Source: Rhodoblastus acidophilus (GTDB taxonomy: Bacteria; Pseudomonadota; Alphaproteobacteria; Rhizobiales; Beijerinckiaceae). Taken from it: DNA of 64,000 bases. This document shows, piece by piece, positions 43,501-51,779 of this stretch. Under the pieces are notes generated by a model. That model was not told where the DNA came from and made no database searches. It was given only the letters and a program-made list of their open reading frames with translations. Positions within the stretch are counted from its first letter, which is position 1, and the number at the start of each line of letters is the position of its first letter. Position numbers and translations under genes: made by a program. The stretch is taken from the NCBI RefSeq assembly GCF_900187365.1, contig NZ_FYDG01000001.1:496001-560000 (forward strand), read 5' to 3'.

Positions 43501-43648
43501 TGGCTACGCCATCGTCGGCGGCCTGGTGGTGAGCCAGGTGCTGACCCTGTTCACCACGCCGGTGATCTACCTTTATTTCGACCGGCTGGCGCGCCGGCTC
43601 GGCGGGCCGCGCGATGCGGAAGACGCCGTGCCGGAGCCGACGGCGTGA
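40532..43648 (+). CDS. RND efflux pump permease, MdtB-like
   Basis: Proton-driven RND inner-membrane transporter, 1038 aa, with the standard 12 helices and two large periplasmic loops. The N-terminus [20 protein letters not shown] is typical of the MdtB/MdtC/MuxBC branch. The proton-relay aspartate pair is present in TM4 ([17 protein letters not shown]), as is the TM10 lysine region ([20 protein letters not shown]). It is followed after 13 bases by a second, different RND pump gene, as expected for a heteromeric MdtBC-type trimer. Substrates cannot be read from the sequence. Confidence 0.93.
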   Translation: MNVSEPFIRRPVATTLLMIAIILAGLSAFRFLPLSTLPAVDYPTIQVQTFYPGASPEVMTSAVTAPLERQLGQMPGLAEMTSASSAGASIITLQFGLSLSLDVAEQEVQAAINAANSLLPSDLPAPPIYAKVNPADAPVLTLAVTSKNLPLTQLRDISETRLAQKISQQSGVGLVSIAGGQRPAVRVKLNPAALASYGIAVDDIRTILANANVNTPKGSFDGPTQSSTIMANDQISDAAQYAEVVVAYRNGGPVRVKDIATVVNAPENTRLAAWADRTPAILLNVQRQPGANVIATVDSVRQLLPKLLADLPAGMDVAVLTDRTATIRASVTDVEFELALSVALVVAVIFLFLRTLPATLIPSLSVPLSLIGTFGIMYLLGFSLDNLSLMALTISTGFVVDDAIVMIENIARYVEKGDNPTEAALKGSAQIGFTIISLTVSLIAVLIPLLFMQEVVGRLFHEFALTLTVTIVISAIVSLTLVPMLCARLIRHKPDAERSRFDLAAERVIDKMIAGYARLLDVVLRHQFVTLMVAIATLGVTAILYIAIPKGFFPAQDTGVIQAMSEGPQDVSFPEMVRLQGQLAEIVLKDKDVVSLSSFVGVDSDNLTLNSGRFLINLKPQAERSDTIAEIIRRLTKAVADLPDARLYMQPAQDLTIDASVTRAQYKFVLENANSKLFTEWAPKLTERLRQAPELADVANDLQQGGAALDLVIDRDTAARFGVTTASIDNALYDLFGQRIVSTVYSQSNQYRVILEGDESVRGSLQGLDKVYLPSNASSTNRQTPLSALVTLKKRNGPLVVTHLAQFPATTISFNLAKGVSLGEAVAAVDRAAKEIELPDSFLVAWQGAASAFKSNLTNQLLLIAAAIATMYIVLGVLYESFVHPVTILSTLPTASVGALGILLLFGYDLDIIAVIGIILLIGIVKKNAIMMIDFALEAEREEGLPPIQAIRQACLLRFRPILMTTLAAILGALPLMLGTGVGHELRQPLGYAIVGGLVVSQVLTLFTTPVIYLYFDRLARRLGGPRDAEDAVPEPTA

Positions 43649-43661
43649 GGGCCGCGGGTCC

Positions 43662-46600
43662 ATGAACATCTCCGCCCCGTTCATCCGCCGCCCCGTCGCG
43701 ACCATCCTGCTCACCTTCGGCATTGCGTTGGCGGGGATGATCGCCTTTTACCTGCTGCCGGTGGCGCCGCTGCCGCAGTTCAACATCCCCACCATCACCG
43801 TCAACGCGTCCCTGCCCGGCGCCAGCCCGGATACGGTGGCCAACAGCGTGGCCTCGCCGCTGGAGCGCCACCTCGGCCAGATCGCCGACGTCACCGACAT
43901 CGTCTCGCAGTCAAGCCTGGGGCAGACCCGCGTCACGCTGCAGTTCAAGATCAGCCGCGACCCCGACGGCGCCTCGCGCGACGTGCAGGCCGCCATCAAC
44001 GCGGCGCGCGCCGACCTGCCGACCAGCCTGCGCTCCAACCCCACCTATCGCAAATTCAATCCCGCCGACGCGCCGATCCTGATTCTCAGCCTCACGTCGA
44101 AAACGCTGACGCGCGGCCAGCTCTACGACATGGCCTCGAATGTGCTGCAGCAGCGCATTTCGCAAATTCCGGGCATTGGGCAGGTGCTGATCGGCGGCTC
44201 CACCCTGCCCGCCGTGCGCGTCGAGCTGAACCCGCAGGCCCTGTTCAAATATGGCGTCGGGCTGGAGGACGTGCGCGCGGCGCTGGCCTCGGCCAACGCC
44301 AACGCGCCCAAGGGGGTGATCGAACAGGGCGAGCGCGCCTATCAGATTTACACCAACGATCAGGCCTCGCACGCCGAGGACTACCGCCCGCTGGTGATCG
44401 CCTACCGCAATGGCTCCGCCATCCGGCTGTCCGATGTGGCGACGGTGGAGGATTCGGTCGAGGATCTGCGCAACGCCGGCTTCGCCAATGGCGAGCCGTC
44501 AATTCTCGCCATTCTCACGGCAGAGCCGGGCGCCAACATCATTTCCACCGTCGATGCGGTCAAGGCCGAGCTGCCGCGCCTGGAAGCCGCGCTGTCCGGC
44601 GACGTGGTGTTCCGCGCGGCGATGGACCGCTCCATCACCATTCGCGCCTCGCTGCGCGACACGGAAATCTCCCTGGTGATTTCCGTGCTGCTGGTGACCT
44701 TCGTCGTCTTCCTGTTCCTGCAGAACGGGCGCGCCACGGTGATCCCCAGCATCGCCGTGCCCGTGTCGATCATCGGCACGTTCGGCGTCATGTATCTGCT
44801 CGGCTACAGTTTGAACCTGCTGTCGCTGATGGCGCTGACCATCGCCACCGGCTTCGTCGTCGACGACGCCATTGTGGTGCTGGAAAACATCGAGCGCCAT
44901 CTCGACGAGGGCATGCCGCCGCGCCAGGCGGCGCTGATCGGCGCGCGGGAAGTCGGCTTCACCGTGCTCTCCATCACCGCGTCGCTGATCGCTGTGTTCG
45001 CGCCGATTCTGTTCATGCCCGGCATCATCGGCGCGTTCTTCCGCGAATTCTCGGCGACGCTGACCGTGGCCATTTCGATCTCGCTGCTGATTTCGCTGAC
45101 CACCACGCCGATGCTGTGCGCGCTGCTGCTGCGCCGGCGCGACCGCAGCGGCGAGGGCGCCTTCGCGCGCGCGCTGCAGAGCGCCTTCGACCGCACGCAG
45201 GCGGTTTATGGGCGCACGCTGGTGGTGGCCCTGCGCCATCCCGTGCTGATCCTGCTCAGTCTGGCAGCGGTGATCGTCGCCAATTTCCAGCTGTTCGCCC
45301 ATATCGATAAGGACCTGTTTCCGCAGCAGGACACCGGCCGCCTGATCGGCAAGCTGGAGGCGGACCAGAGCACGTCCTTCGGCGCGATGAGCAAGAAGCT
45401 GGAGGAATTGATCCGCGTCGTGAAGGAGGACCCGGATATCGAGACCGTGGTCGGCTTCACCGGCGCCGGCAGCGGCGGCGGTTTCGGCTCGACCAATACG
45501 GCGACGGTGTTCGCGGCGCTCAAGCCGCTCGGCGTGCGCCACGCCACCGCCGAACAGGTGATCGCACGTCTGCGGCCCAAGCTCAGCCACGTGCCGGGCG
45601 GGCGACTGTTCTTCTTCCCGGCGCAGGATCTTTCGCGCGGTCCGCGCAGCTCCTCCTCGCAATTCCAGTACACGCTCGGCTCCGACGACACCGCCCTGCT
45701 GCAGCAATGGTCGCGCAAGCTGATCGACCAATTGCAGAAACGCGGCCGGCTGAAAGACGTCACCTCCGACCAGCAGACCCAGGCGCTGCAAACCGATTTG
45801 GTGATCGACCGCGACGCCGCGTCCCGGTTCGGCATCACCCCGGCCATGATCGACAACACGCTTTATGACGCCTTCGGCCAGCGTCAGGTGTCGGTGATCT
45901 TCGCCGCCATCAATCAATATCACGTCGTGATGGAGATCGACCCGCGCTATACGCAGCGGCCGTCGATGCTGGACGAAATCTATATTTCGACCTCCGGCGG
46001 CGGCGCCAATGGTTCGAAGACCACGAACCTGCCTTCGGGAGCGGTGACCAAATCGGGGAGCGCGACCACGACGGCCGGGTCGGCGAGCCTCGATTCCGCC
46101 CGCAACGCGGCCACCAACGCCCTCGCCGCCTCGGGCCGCAGTTCGGCCTCGTCCGGCGCCGCCGTCTCCACCGCCAAGGAGACGATGATCCCGCTCTCGG
46201 CCATCGCCCATTACGAGCGCGGCAACACGCCGCTTTCAGTCAACCACCAAGGCGGCTTCGTCACCACGACGATCAGCTACAATCTCGACGTCGGCGACAG
46301 CGAATCCGGCGCGTCGGCGGAAATCCGCGCGGCCTCGGCGGAAATCGGCCTGCCCTCGGCGGTGCACGAGGTGACCAACGGCGGCAACGCCATGTTCGCG
46401 GAAAGCTTCGCCAACATGCCGCTGCTGCTGCTGATCGCGATCCTGTCGATTTATATCGTGCTCGGCGTGCTCTACGAGAGCGCGATTCACCCGATCACCA
46501 TTCTCTCGACCCTGCCGTCGGCCGGCCTCGGCGCCCTGCTCGGCCAGATGGCGTTCGGCATCAAGTTCACGGTCATTTCGGCCATCGCGGTCGTGCTGCT

Positions 46601-46964
46601 GATCGGCATCGTGAAGAAGAACGCGATCATGATGGTGGATTTCGCCATCGAGGCGCGGCGCGAGCGGGGCCTGTCGCCGTTCGAGGCCATCCATCAGGCC
46701 TGTCTGATGCGCTTCCGCCCGATCATGATGACCACATTCGCCGCCGTGCTCGGAGCCGTGCCGCTGGCGATCGGCTTTGGCGAGGGCGGCGAGGTGCGCC
46801 AGCCGCTCGGCGTGTCGATCGTGGGCGGGCTGCTGGTGTCGCAATTGCTGACGCTTTACACCACGCCGGTGATTTACCTGTATCTCGACCGTTTCGGCCT
46901 GTGGGTGGAGCGCAAGCGCGCCAACTGGGGCCGCCGCCGCGTCCCCCGCCCGGAGACCGCGTAA
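43662..46964 (+). CDS. RND efflux pump permease, MdtC-like, with Ser/Thr/Ala-rich insert
   Basis: Second RND pump of the operon, 1100 aa. It begins [20 protein letters not shown], retains the TM4 aspartate pair ([21 protein letters not shown]) and the TM10 lysine ([20 protein letters not shown]). It is about 60 residues longer than its neighbour because of a low-complexity stretch at about residues 775-840 (rich in Ser, Thr, Gly, Ala) in the second periplasmic loop. The ATG at 43662 is chosen from the family N-terminus and a GAGGG ten bases upstream; the frame is open further left within the preceding gene. It probably forms a mixed trimer with the MdtB-like protein. Confidence 0.93.
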   Translation: MNISAPFIRRPVATILLTFGIALAGMIAFYLLPVAPLPQFNIPTITVNASLPGASPDTVANSVASPLERHLGQIADVTDIVSQSSLGQTRVTLQFKISRDPDGASRDVQAAINAARADLPTSLRSNPTYRKFNPADAPILILSLTSKTLTRGQLYDMASNVLQQRISQIPGIGQVLIGGSTLPAVRVELNPQALFKYGVGLEDVRAALASANANAPKGVIEQGERAYQIYTNDQASHAEDYRPLVIAYRNGSAIRLSDVATVEDSVEDLRNAGFANGEPSILAILTAEPGANIISTVDAVKAELPRLEAALSGDVVFRAAMDRSITIRASLRDTEISLVISVLLVTFVVFLFLQNGRATVIPSIAVPVSIIGTFGVMYLLGYSLNLLSLMALTIATGFVVDDAIVVLENIERHLDEGMPPRQAALIGAREVGFTVLSITASLIAVFAPILFMPGIIGAFFREFSATLTVAISISLLISLTTTPMLCALLLRRRDRSGEGAFARALQSAFDRTQAVYGRTLVVALRHPVLILLSLAAVIVANFQLFAHIDKDLFPQQDTGRLIGKLEADQSTSFGAMSKKLEELIRVVKEDPDIETVVGFTGAGSGGGFGSTNTATVFAALKPLGVRHATAEQVIARLRPKLSHVPGGRLFFFPAQDLSRGPRSSSSQFQYTLGSDDTALLQQWSRKLIDQLQKRGRLKDVTSDQQTQALQTDLVIDRDAASRFGITPAMIDNTLYDAFGQRQVSVIFAAINQYHVVMEIDPRYTQRPSMLDEIYISTSGGGANGSKTTNLPSGAVTKSGSATTTAGSASLDSARNAATNALAASGRSSASSGAAVSTAKETMIPLSAIAHYERGNTPLSVNHQGGFVTTTISYNLDVGDSESGASAEIRAASAEIGLPSAVHEVTNGGNAMFAESFANMPLLLLIAILSIYIVLGVLYESAIHPITILSTLPSAGLGALLGQMAFGIKFTVISAIAVVLLIGIVKKNAIMMVDFAIEARRERGLSPFEAIHQACLMRFRPIMMTTFAAVLGAVPLAIGFGEGGEVRQPLGVSIVGGLLVSQLLTLYTTPVIYLYLDRFGLWVERKRANWGRRRVPRPETA

Positions 46965-47063
46965 TCCCCGGCGGCGACGCCGAAGTTTTCCCATCAAGGC
47001 CCTTGCGCGGCGGCGCGTTGGACCTTTATAGGCGAGGGTCCGCAGCGTTTGCGCGCGCGGCAT

Positions 47064-47153
47064 GGAAGGGTGGCCGAGTGGTTTAAGGCAGCGGTCTTGA
47101 AAACCGCCGTAGGTGCAAGCCTACCGTGGGTTCGAATCCCACCCCTTCCGCCA
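47064..47153 (+). tRNA. tRNA-Ser (anticodon UGA)
   Basis: A 90-base class II tRNA with acceptor stem GGAAGGG/CCCTTCC, discriminator G and encoded CCA. The anticodon loop CTTGAAA gives anticodon TGA at 47098-47100. The long variable arm (CGTAGGTGCAAGCCTACG region) and the GGTTCGAATCC T-arm are those of a serine tRNA. It reads UCA and, by wobble, other UCN codons. Confidence 0.97.
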
Positions 47154-47452
47154 AATACTATTTTGTTATCAAATACTTATTTTGTTTTTACCTGTCTCGC
47201 CAAAACAAGCCTCCCTGCGTTCGGGCGGATTCGGCTGGGATGCGTGTTCTCTCGCGCAGCCAACGATCGGGCGGAGACAACTCCCCCAAAACACGGCGCT
47301 CGCTCGATCGTCAAACTGACGTACGTCACGCAACATCTGATGTGTTTCCGCCACAGCTCAAGCTTATCCGGGTCTTTGCGGATGACGCTGATTGTTTTTC
47401 CAAAAAACGTAACTTAATCTTTCTTGGTTCATTTGAATTCGGGAGGGTTGAA
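47154..47452. other. AT-richer gene-free stretch after tRNA-Ser
   Basis: 299 bases, clearly lower in GC than the surroundings. Directly after the tRNA an imperfect tandem repeat of 16-17 bases (47153-47168 and 47171-47187, AAATACT-ATTTTGTT) ends in T runs that could terminate the tRNA transcript. A perfect 12-base palindrome TGACGTACGTCA lies at 47317-47328. No integrase, and no second copy of the tRNA 3' end, was seen, so an integrated element is not claimed. Confidence 0.5.
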
Positions 47453-47569
47453 ATGAACGTATTGAGGAGGATCATCGCCGCTTTTCTTGGCGACGATGGC
47501 GCGCCGAGCCTTTATTCCGGCTTGGTGATCGGGGCCGTTTATGGCCGGCGCGATGAAAGAAACGACTGA
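47453..47569 (+). CDS. 38-residue small protein, unknown
   Basis: A short frame beginning at ATG 47453 with a very good ribosome binding site (GGGAGGG five bases upstream). The product is a basic N-terminus (MNVLRRIIAAFLGDDG) followed by a weakly hydrophobic stretch (LYSGLVIGAVYG) and a charged end. The FL-DD-GA...Y-x-LVIGA pattern loosely recalls the core of Flp-type pilins, but it is too short and lacks the Glu-Tyr signature, so no function is assigned. It lies alone between tRNA-Ser and coaD. Confidence 0.45.
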   Translation: MNVLRRIIAAFLGDDGAPSLYSGLVIGAVYGRRDERND

Positions 47570-47641
47570 CAAATGGTGAACGGCGCGCGAAACTCGCGCG
47601 CCGGCATTGCGCCGACGCTCCGCCTCCGCTAACCATGCGCC

Positions 47642-48160
47642 ATGATCCGCGTCGCCCTCTATACGGGGTCGTTCGACCCCGTCACCAACGGACATATCGA
47701 CGTCATCCGGGCGGCCATGGGCCTGTGCGACCGGCTCGTCGTGGCCATTGGAATCCATCCCGGAAAAACCCCGCTCTTCACCGCCGACGAACGCGCCCGC
47801 CTGTTGCAGGAGGTTTGCGCCGAGGACGCGCGGGCGAAAAACTGCGAGCTCGTGGTCTCGACCTTCGCCGGCCTCGCCGTGGAGGCGGCGCGCGAACACG
47901 GCGCCGCCATGTTCATTCGCGGCCTGCGCGACGGGACCGACCTCGACTATGAAATGTCGATGGCCGGCATGAACGGCGTGATGGCGCCCGAGGTCCAGAC
48001 CGTGTTTCTCCCCGCCGGATTGAACGTGCGTCACATCACCGCCACCCTGGTGCGGCAGGTGGCGCTGATGGGCGGGGATGTTTCCGCCTTCGCGCCGCCG
48101 CCCGTGGTGGCTGCCCTGCGCCGCAAGGCCGGCGCATTCGCTCGAAAGGAAGCGCAATGA
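47642..48160 (+). CDS. coaD: Phosphopantetheine adenylyltransferase
   Basis: Penultimate step of coenzyme A synthesis: ATP plus 4'-phosphopantetheine to dephospho-CoA. The nucleotidyltransferase signature [18 protein letters not shown] near the N-terminus contains the T/HxGH motif. [40 protein letters not shown] and the [22 protein letters not shown] region (equivalent to ISSTxVR) follow. Its 172 aa is slightly longer than average. The TGA overlaps the ATG of the following cyclophilin gene. Confidence 0.95.
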   Translation: MIRVALYTGSFDPVTNGHIDVIRAAMGLCDRLVVAIGIHPGKTPLFTADERARLLQEVCAEDARAKNCELVVSTFAGLAVEAAREHGAAMFIRGLRDGTDLDYEMSMAGMNGVMAPEVQTVFLPAGLNVRHITATLVRQVALMGGDVSAFAPPPVVAALRRKAGAFARKEAQ

Positions 48161-48714
48161 CTCATTTGCCTCTCGACCGCCGCCGCTTTGCGGGCGGGCT
48201 CGCGCTGCTGGCCGGCGGCCTCGCCGCCCTCGGCCCGGCCCGCGCGGCGGACGATCCGGAAAACCTGCTCTACCTGCAACTCAAGGATGGCCGCATCGTG
48301 ATCCGGCTGCGTCCCGATCTCGCGCCCAAGCATGTCGAACAGATCAAGACATTGACCCGGCGCGGTTTTTACGACGGGATCGTGTTCCATCGCGTCATCG
48401 AAGGGTTTATGGCGCAAACCGGCGATCCCACCGGAACCGGAACGGGCCATTCCGACTTGCCGAACATTCCCGCCGAATTCTCGCAGGAGCCGTTCAAGCG
48501 CGGGACTTTGGGCATGGCCCGGTCGATGTCGCCCAATTCCGCAAATTCGCAATTCTTCATCTGCTTCGCGGCGGCGCCGTTCCTCAACGGGCAATATACC
48601 GTGTGGGGCGAGGTGATCTCCGGCATGGAATTCGTGGACAAGATCAAGCGCGGTGAACCGCCGGCCAATCCCGACAAGATCGTCAGCATGAAGGTCGCGG
48701 CCGACGTTAAGTGA
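48157..48714 (+). CDS. Exported cyclophilin-type peptidyl-prolyl isomerase
   Basis: A 185 aa cyclophilin that accelerates proline isomerisation in the periplasm. The N-terminus has a Tat-like signal ([21 protein letters not shown]) ending near ARAADD. The cyclophilin core is plain: [25 protein letters not shown] with the catalytic arginine, then the NSQFFICF block ([20 protein letters not shown]). It is translationally coupled to coaD (ATGA overlap) and followed by a second, cytosolic cyclophilin. coaD and one or two cyclophilins are a common alphaproteobacterial arrangement. Confidence 0.93.
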   Translation: MTHLPLDRRRFAGGLALLAGGLAALGPARAADDPENLLYLQLKDGRIVIRLRPDLAPKHVEQIKTLTRRGFYDGIVFHRVIEGFMAQTGDPTGTGTGHSDLPNIPAEFSQEPFKRGTLGMARSMSPNSANSQFFICFAAAPFLNGQYTVWGEVISGMEFVDKIKRGEPPANPDKIVSMKVAADVK

Positions 48715-48742
48715 GGCTCCCCAGGGCAGAAAAGGAAAGCAT

Positions 48743-49198
48743 ATGTCCGACGAAGGCAATCTGATGACGCTGGAGACCACGAAGGGCGCGGTGGTGATCC
48801 GCATGCGCCCCGATCTGGCGCCCAACCACGTCGCCCATATCAAGAAGCTGGTGAACGAAGGTTTTTATGACGGCATCGTCTTTCACCGCGTGATCGACGG
48901 CTTCATGGCCCAGACCGGCTGCCCGCACGGCACGGGAACGGGCGGATCGAAATATCCGAATCTGAAGCAGGAGTTCAACGCGGCGCCGCATGTGCGCGGC
49001 ACCGCCTCGATGGCGCGGGCGCAGAACCCCGATTCCGCCAATTCGCAGTTCTTCATCTGCTTCGACAAGGCTGGTTTCCTGGACCGTCAGTACACCGTCT
49101 GGGGCGAAGTGATCGAGGGCATGGAGAATGTCGACAAGATCAAGCGCGGCGAACCGGTGAAGGATCCCGACAAGATCATTTCCGCCAAGATTTCTTGA
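48743..49198 (+). CDS. Cytosolic cyclophilin-type peptidyl-prolyl isomerase
   Basis: A 151 aa cyclophilin without signal peptide, the cytosolic counterpart of the upstream protein. It shows LETTKGAVVIRMRPDLAPNHV, then [21 protein letters not shown] with the catalytic Arg, [21 protein letters not shown] and a C-terminal GEPVKDPDKII. The two cyclophilins are clearly paralogous. AAAGGAAAG before the ATG is the ribosome binding site. A strong terminator follows. Confidence 0.95.
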   Translation: MSDEGNLMTLETTKGAVVIRMRPDLAPNHVAHIKKLVNEGFYDGIVFHRVIDGFMAQTGCPHGTGTGGSKYPNLKQEFNAAPHVRGTASMARAQNPDSANSQFFICFDKAGFLDRQYTVWGEVIEGMENVDKIKRGEPVKDPDKIISAKIS

Positions 49199-49206
49199 GG
49201 CGGAAC

Positions 49207-49232
49207 GGCGGGGGATTTTTCCCCCGCCTTTT
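49207..49232 (+). terminator. Intrinsic terminator after the cyclophilin pair
   Basis: Perfect 8 bp stem GGCGGGGG/CCCCCGCC, six-base loop ATTTTT and a TTTT tail, nine bases after the stop codon. It ends the coaD-cyclophilin unit before the convergent FkbM gene. Confidence 0.9.
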
Positions 49233-49234
49233 CT

Positions 49235-49969
49235 TTATCGTTCGACCGGCGTCAGGCCGCGCTCGAAACCGCGCGCCATGTAGAGCGTGTTGACGGCCGG
49301 GCCGTGGAACGGAACGATCCTGTCGTTCTCGGCCTCGACGCGATAGGGAATGTAGCTGTAAACCTTCAGGAATTCGGTGACGCGCACCCAGTCGCTGTTT
49401 TCGACCAGGAACACCGGCTTGGTGGCGGCGATCACGCTGGTGATGCCGCGCAGGACGGACATTTCCGCCCCCTCGACGTCGAGCTTGACGATGTCGGCGT
49501 GCGGCAGTCCCAGATGATCGGCGCGACGCACTTGGCCGATGTGTTTTTCATAGTGGAACTGCGGGTCGGACTGGCGAAACCGCTCGACCATCCACGGCAT
49601 GTCCGTCGAAATGGATTCGACCGAGCCGCCCTCGGACAGCAGCTCGCCATTCACCACCGGAATCTTGAACACGACGTCGCCGTCATATTCGGCGAGACCG
49701 TATTTGTGGATGGTGGTCGAGGGAAATTGCGACGCGACATAGTCCAGCACCGGATGCAGCGCCGGATTCACCTCGAAGGCGTGGATGATCGGTTGGTCTA
49801 GAGTCACGTTGAATGAGACGATCGACTGGCCGCGATTGGCCCCGATATCGAGCACAACCGGCGGCGCCGTGAATTTGGCGTGACGGAAAATGTTGAAATC
49901 GGCGTCGTGAACGACGCGCGCGGCGATCAGCTTGCGGATATTGTCAAGTTCGTTAGAGGTTTCGGCCAT
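49235..49969 (-). CDS. FkbM-family methyltransferase
   Basis: A 244 aa SAM-dependent O-methyltransferase of the FkbM type. The SAM-binding motif is VVLDIGANRGQSIVSF (residues ~36-51), followed by HAFEVNPALHPVLDYV with the acidic end of strand 2 and DIVKLDVEGAEMSVLRGI, the characteristic FkbM block. No signal peptide or membrane segment. Such enzymes methylate sugars of surface polysaccharides or small molecules, and the substrate here is unknown. It is monocistronic between convergent and divergent neighbours. Confidence 0.85.
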   Translation of the reverse strand: MAETSNELDNIRKLIAARVVHDADFNIFRHAKFTAPPVVLDIGANRGQSIVSFNVTLDQPIIHAFEVNPALHPVLDYVASQFPSTTIHKYGLAEYDGDVVFKIPVVNGELLSEGGSVESISTDMPWMVERFRQSDPQFHYEKHIGQVRRADHLGLPHADIVKLDVEGAEMSVLRGITSVIAATKPVFLVENSDWVRVTEFLKVYSYIPYRVEAENDRIVPFHGPAVNTLYMARGFERGLTPVER

Positions 49970-50175
49970 TGGTCAGTCCCGAACGCGCCGGCGCTCCGCC
50001 CCCGTCGGCGGGTTTTGCGAGGGGACGACGCGCCGACCAAGATACGGGTCAATATCGCCCAGCCTTGACGTTAAGGCAATGCTTCGGCGCACGCGGCATT
50101 GACGGAGGCCTGGGAATCGCCAAGGTAGGGGCGCCGGCGCCGCGTGGCGCGGGTCCGGTTTTCGGAGACGCTCCC

Positions 50176-50781
50176 ATGTCCATCCGTCTGAAATGTTTTC
50201 GCCCGAGCGCCGCTGTTTTCGGCGCTGTCGCCCTCGCCGCGCTCGGCGCGGGTCCGGCGCGCGCCCAAAGCGTGACCAAGGAATGCGCCGCCAAATACCA
50301 AGCCGACAAGGCCGCCGACAAACTCAACGGCCGAACCTATCTGCAATATTATTCCGAATGTTCGGCGGAGATCAGAAAGCAGAAGGACGCGACGCCCGGC
50401 GCGACAGAGGCGCCGGCCACGCCCGCCGCGACCGCCCCTGAGCCTGCCCCCGCGCCGCCCCCTGCGGCTGCGGCGCCCGCCGCCGAACCGCCCGTGGCTC
50501 AGGCGCCCGCCAAACCCGAAGCGCCAGCCAAACCGGCTGAGACGGCCAAGCCCGCCAAACCGGCCAAGCCCGAGGCCGCGCCGCCTGCCGCGATCGGACC
50601 TGCGATCTACCCGACCGCCGTCAATCCGGCCTATGCCAAGGAAAAGCCCGGCAAGGCTCGGGAAAAGACCTGCCTCGACCAATACAACGCCAACAAGCCG
50701 ACCGGCGGCAACGGCGGTTTGAAATGGATTCAGAAGGGCGGCGGCTATTACAGCGAATGCAACAAGAGGCTGAAGAGCTGA
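50176..50781 (+). CDS. Exported Pro/Ala-rich protein with two Cys-paired modules
   Basis: A 201 aa exported protein. A signal peptide (cleavage after about residue 30, ARA-Q) leads to a first module ECAAKYQADKAAD...YLQYYSECSAEIRK. Then comes a ~90-residue Pro/Ala/Lys linker and a second module TCLDQYNANK...GGGYYSECNKRLK. Both modules share the pattern C-x3-Y-x-A-x-K ... YYSEC-x3-(R)K, so the gene carries an internal duplication whose cysteine pairs probably form disulfides in the periplasm. The ATG at 50176 is chosen for the signal peptide and a GGAGA seven bases upstream. It is distantly like PsiF-repeat proteins. Function unknown. Confidence 0.7.
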   Translation: MSIRLKCFRPSAAVFGAVALAALGAGPARAQSVTKECAAKYQADKAADKLNGRTYLQYYSECSAEIRKQKDATPGATEAPATPAATAPEPAPAPPPAAAAPAAEPPVAQAPAKPEAPAKPAETAKPAKPAKPEAAPPAAIGPAIYPTAVNPAYAKEKPGKAREKTCLDQYNANKPTGGNGGLKWIQKGGGYYSECNKRLKS

Positions 50782-50877
50782 CGCCGGCCCTCGCGCCCGA
50801 AGACGCCGCCGTTCGTTCGCGACGCCTTCGGGCCGATTCGAACGGCGCCGGTTTCGCGCGCGCCGCCGGAGCGGGTT

Positions 50878-51525
50878 TCAGCCCCAGATCCGCAGGATGG
50901 CGAGGGTGATGGGATAGCCGACGCCGGCCCCCAGCGCGGCGCCGGCGAGAACGTCGCTGGGATAGTGATGCGCCGTGGCTACCCGCGACCAGGCCATGCC
51001 TCCGGCCGCGACCAGAGCTGAGGCCAGGGCCGCCGGCCACAGCATGACCACCGGCGTCAGCACGCCGACCATGGTCATGGTGTGGCCGCTGGGAAAGGAA
51101 TGTGGGTCCAGCGTGGCGAGCAGGCTCGGCAGTTCGGGCGCCGCCTGAAACGGACGGCGGCGGCGGAACGCGCGCTTCATCACGGGATAGATCAGATGCA
51201 GCGCGGCGGCGCTGAGCCCCGCGCAGACGACGATTTTCAGGCAGGACAGGCCCCAGGCGGCCACCAGCGCGGCCAGCAGCAGCGGATAAAACCAGCCATT
51301 GCCCAGCCATGAGATGCCGATCGCCAGCGCCTTGAACAGCGGCGGCCGCGCCGTCCGCGCCACGCGGGCGACGGCGCGAAGATCGGCGGCCTGCAGGACG
51401 GCCGCCAGCCGCGCCCACGTTCCGGCGCCGAGCGCCTGAGAGCCGAGGGCGTGGGGAAAGTCCAGGGGCGCCGCCAACTGCGCCCCGTCAAGCGGCCACC
51501 GCCGCGAACCCGAAAGAACCTCCAT
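50878..51525 (-). CDS. PAP2-family membrane phosphatase
   Basis: A 215 aa membrane protein with the full phosphatidic acid phosphatase type 2 active site: KRAFRRRRP (KX6RP), the central PSGH (SFPSGHTM) and SRVATAHHYPSD (SRX5HX3D), set between five to six hydrophobic helices. Substrates in this family include undecaprenyl diphosphate, phosphatidate and lipid A phosphates. The ATG at 51525 is preferred because a GGGGG-containing ribosome binding site precedes it, while the longer frame adds a non-hydrophobic, Arg/Pro-rich extension. It converges on the exported-protein gene. Confidence 0.85.
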   Translation of the reverse strand: MEVLSGSRRWPLDGAQLAAPLDFPHALGSQALGAGTWARLAAVLQAADLRAVARVARTARPPLFKALAIGISWLGNGWFYPLLLAALVAAWGLSCLKIVVCAGLSAAALHLIYPVMKRAFRRRRPFQAAPELPSLLATLDPHSFPSGHTMTMVGVLTPVVMLWPAALASALVAAGGMAWSRVATAHHYPSDVLAGAALGAGVGYPITLAILRIWG

Positions 51526-51779
51526 CGCGATCCCCCCGAAAAACCCCGGAGCCGGCGTCTGATCCGTTCTCCATTTAGGAAAATCAGTGTAACCAAGGAT
51601 TAATGCAGTTTTTTGTCGGAGCCGGGGCGCGGCGCGGCGCTTGACGTCGGGCGGATTTCGGGGATCCTGTCGCGGGCAAAACGTCATAAACATCTGTAAA
51701 GCTGGGCTATTTTTTGCTTGAGCTTAAGAAGAACCGCGGGGTCCGTTCCGGGCGCGCGTTGCGGAAAGAGTGGCTGGCG

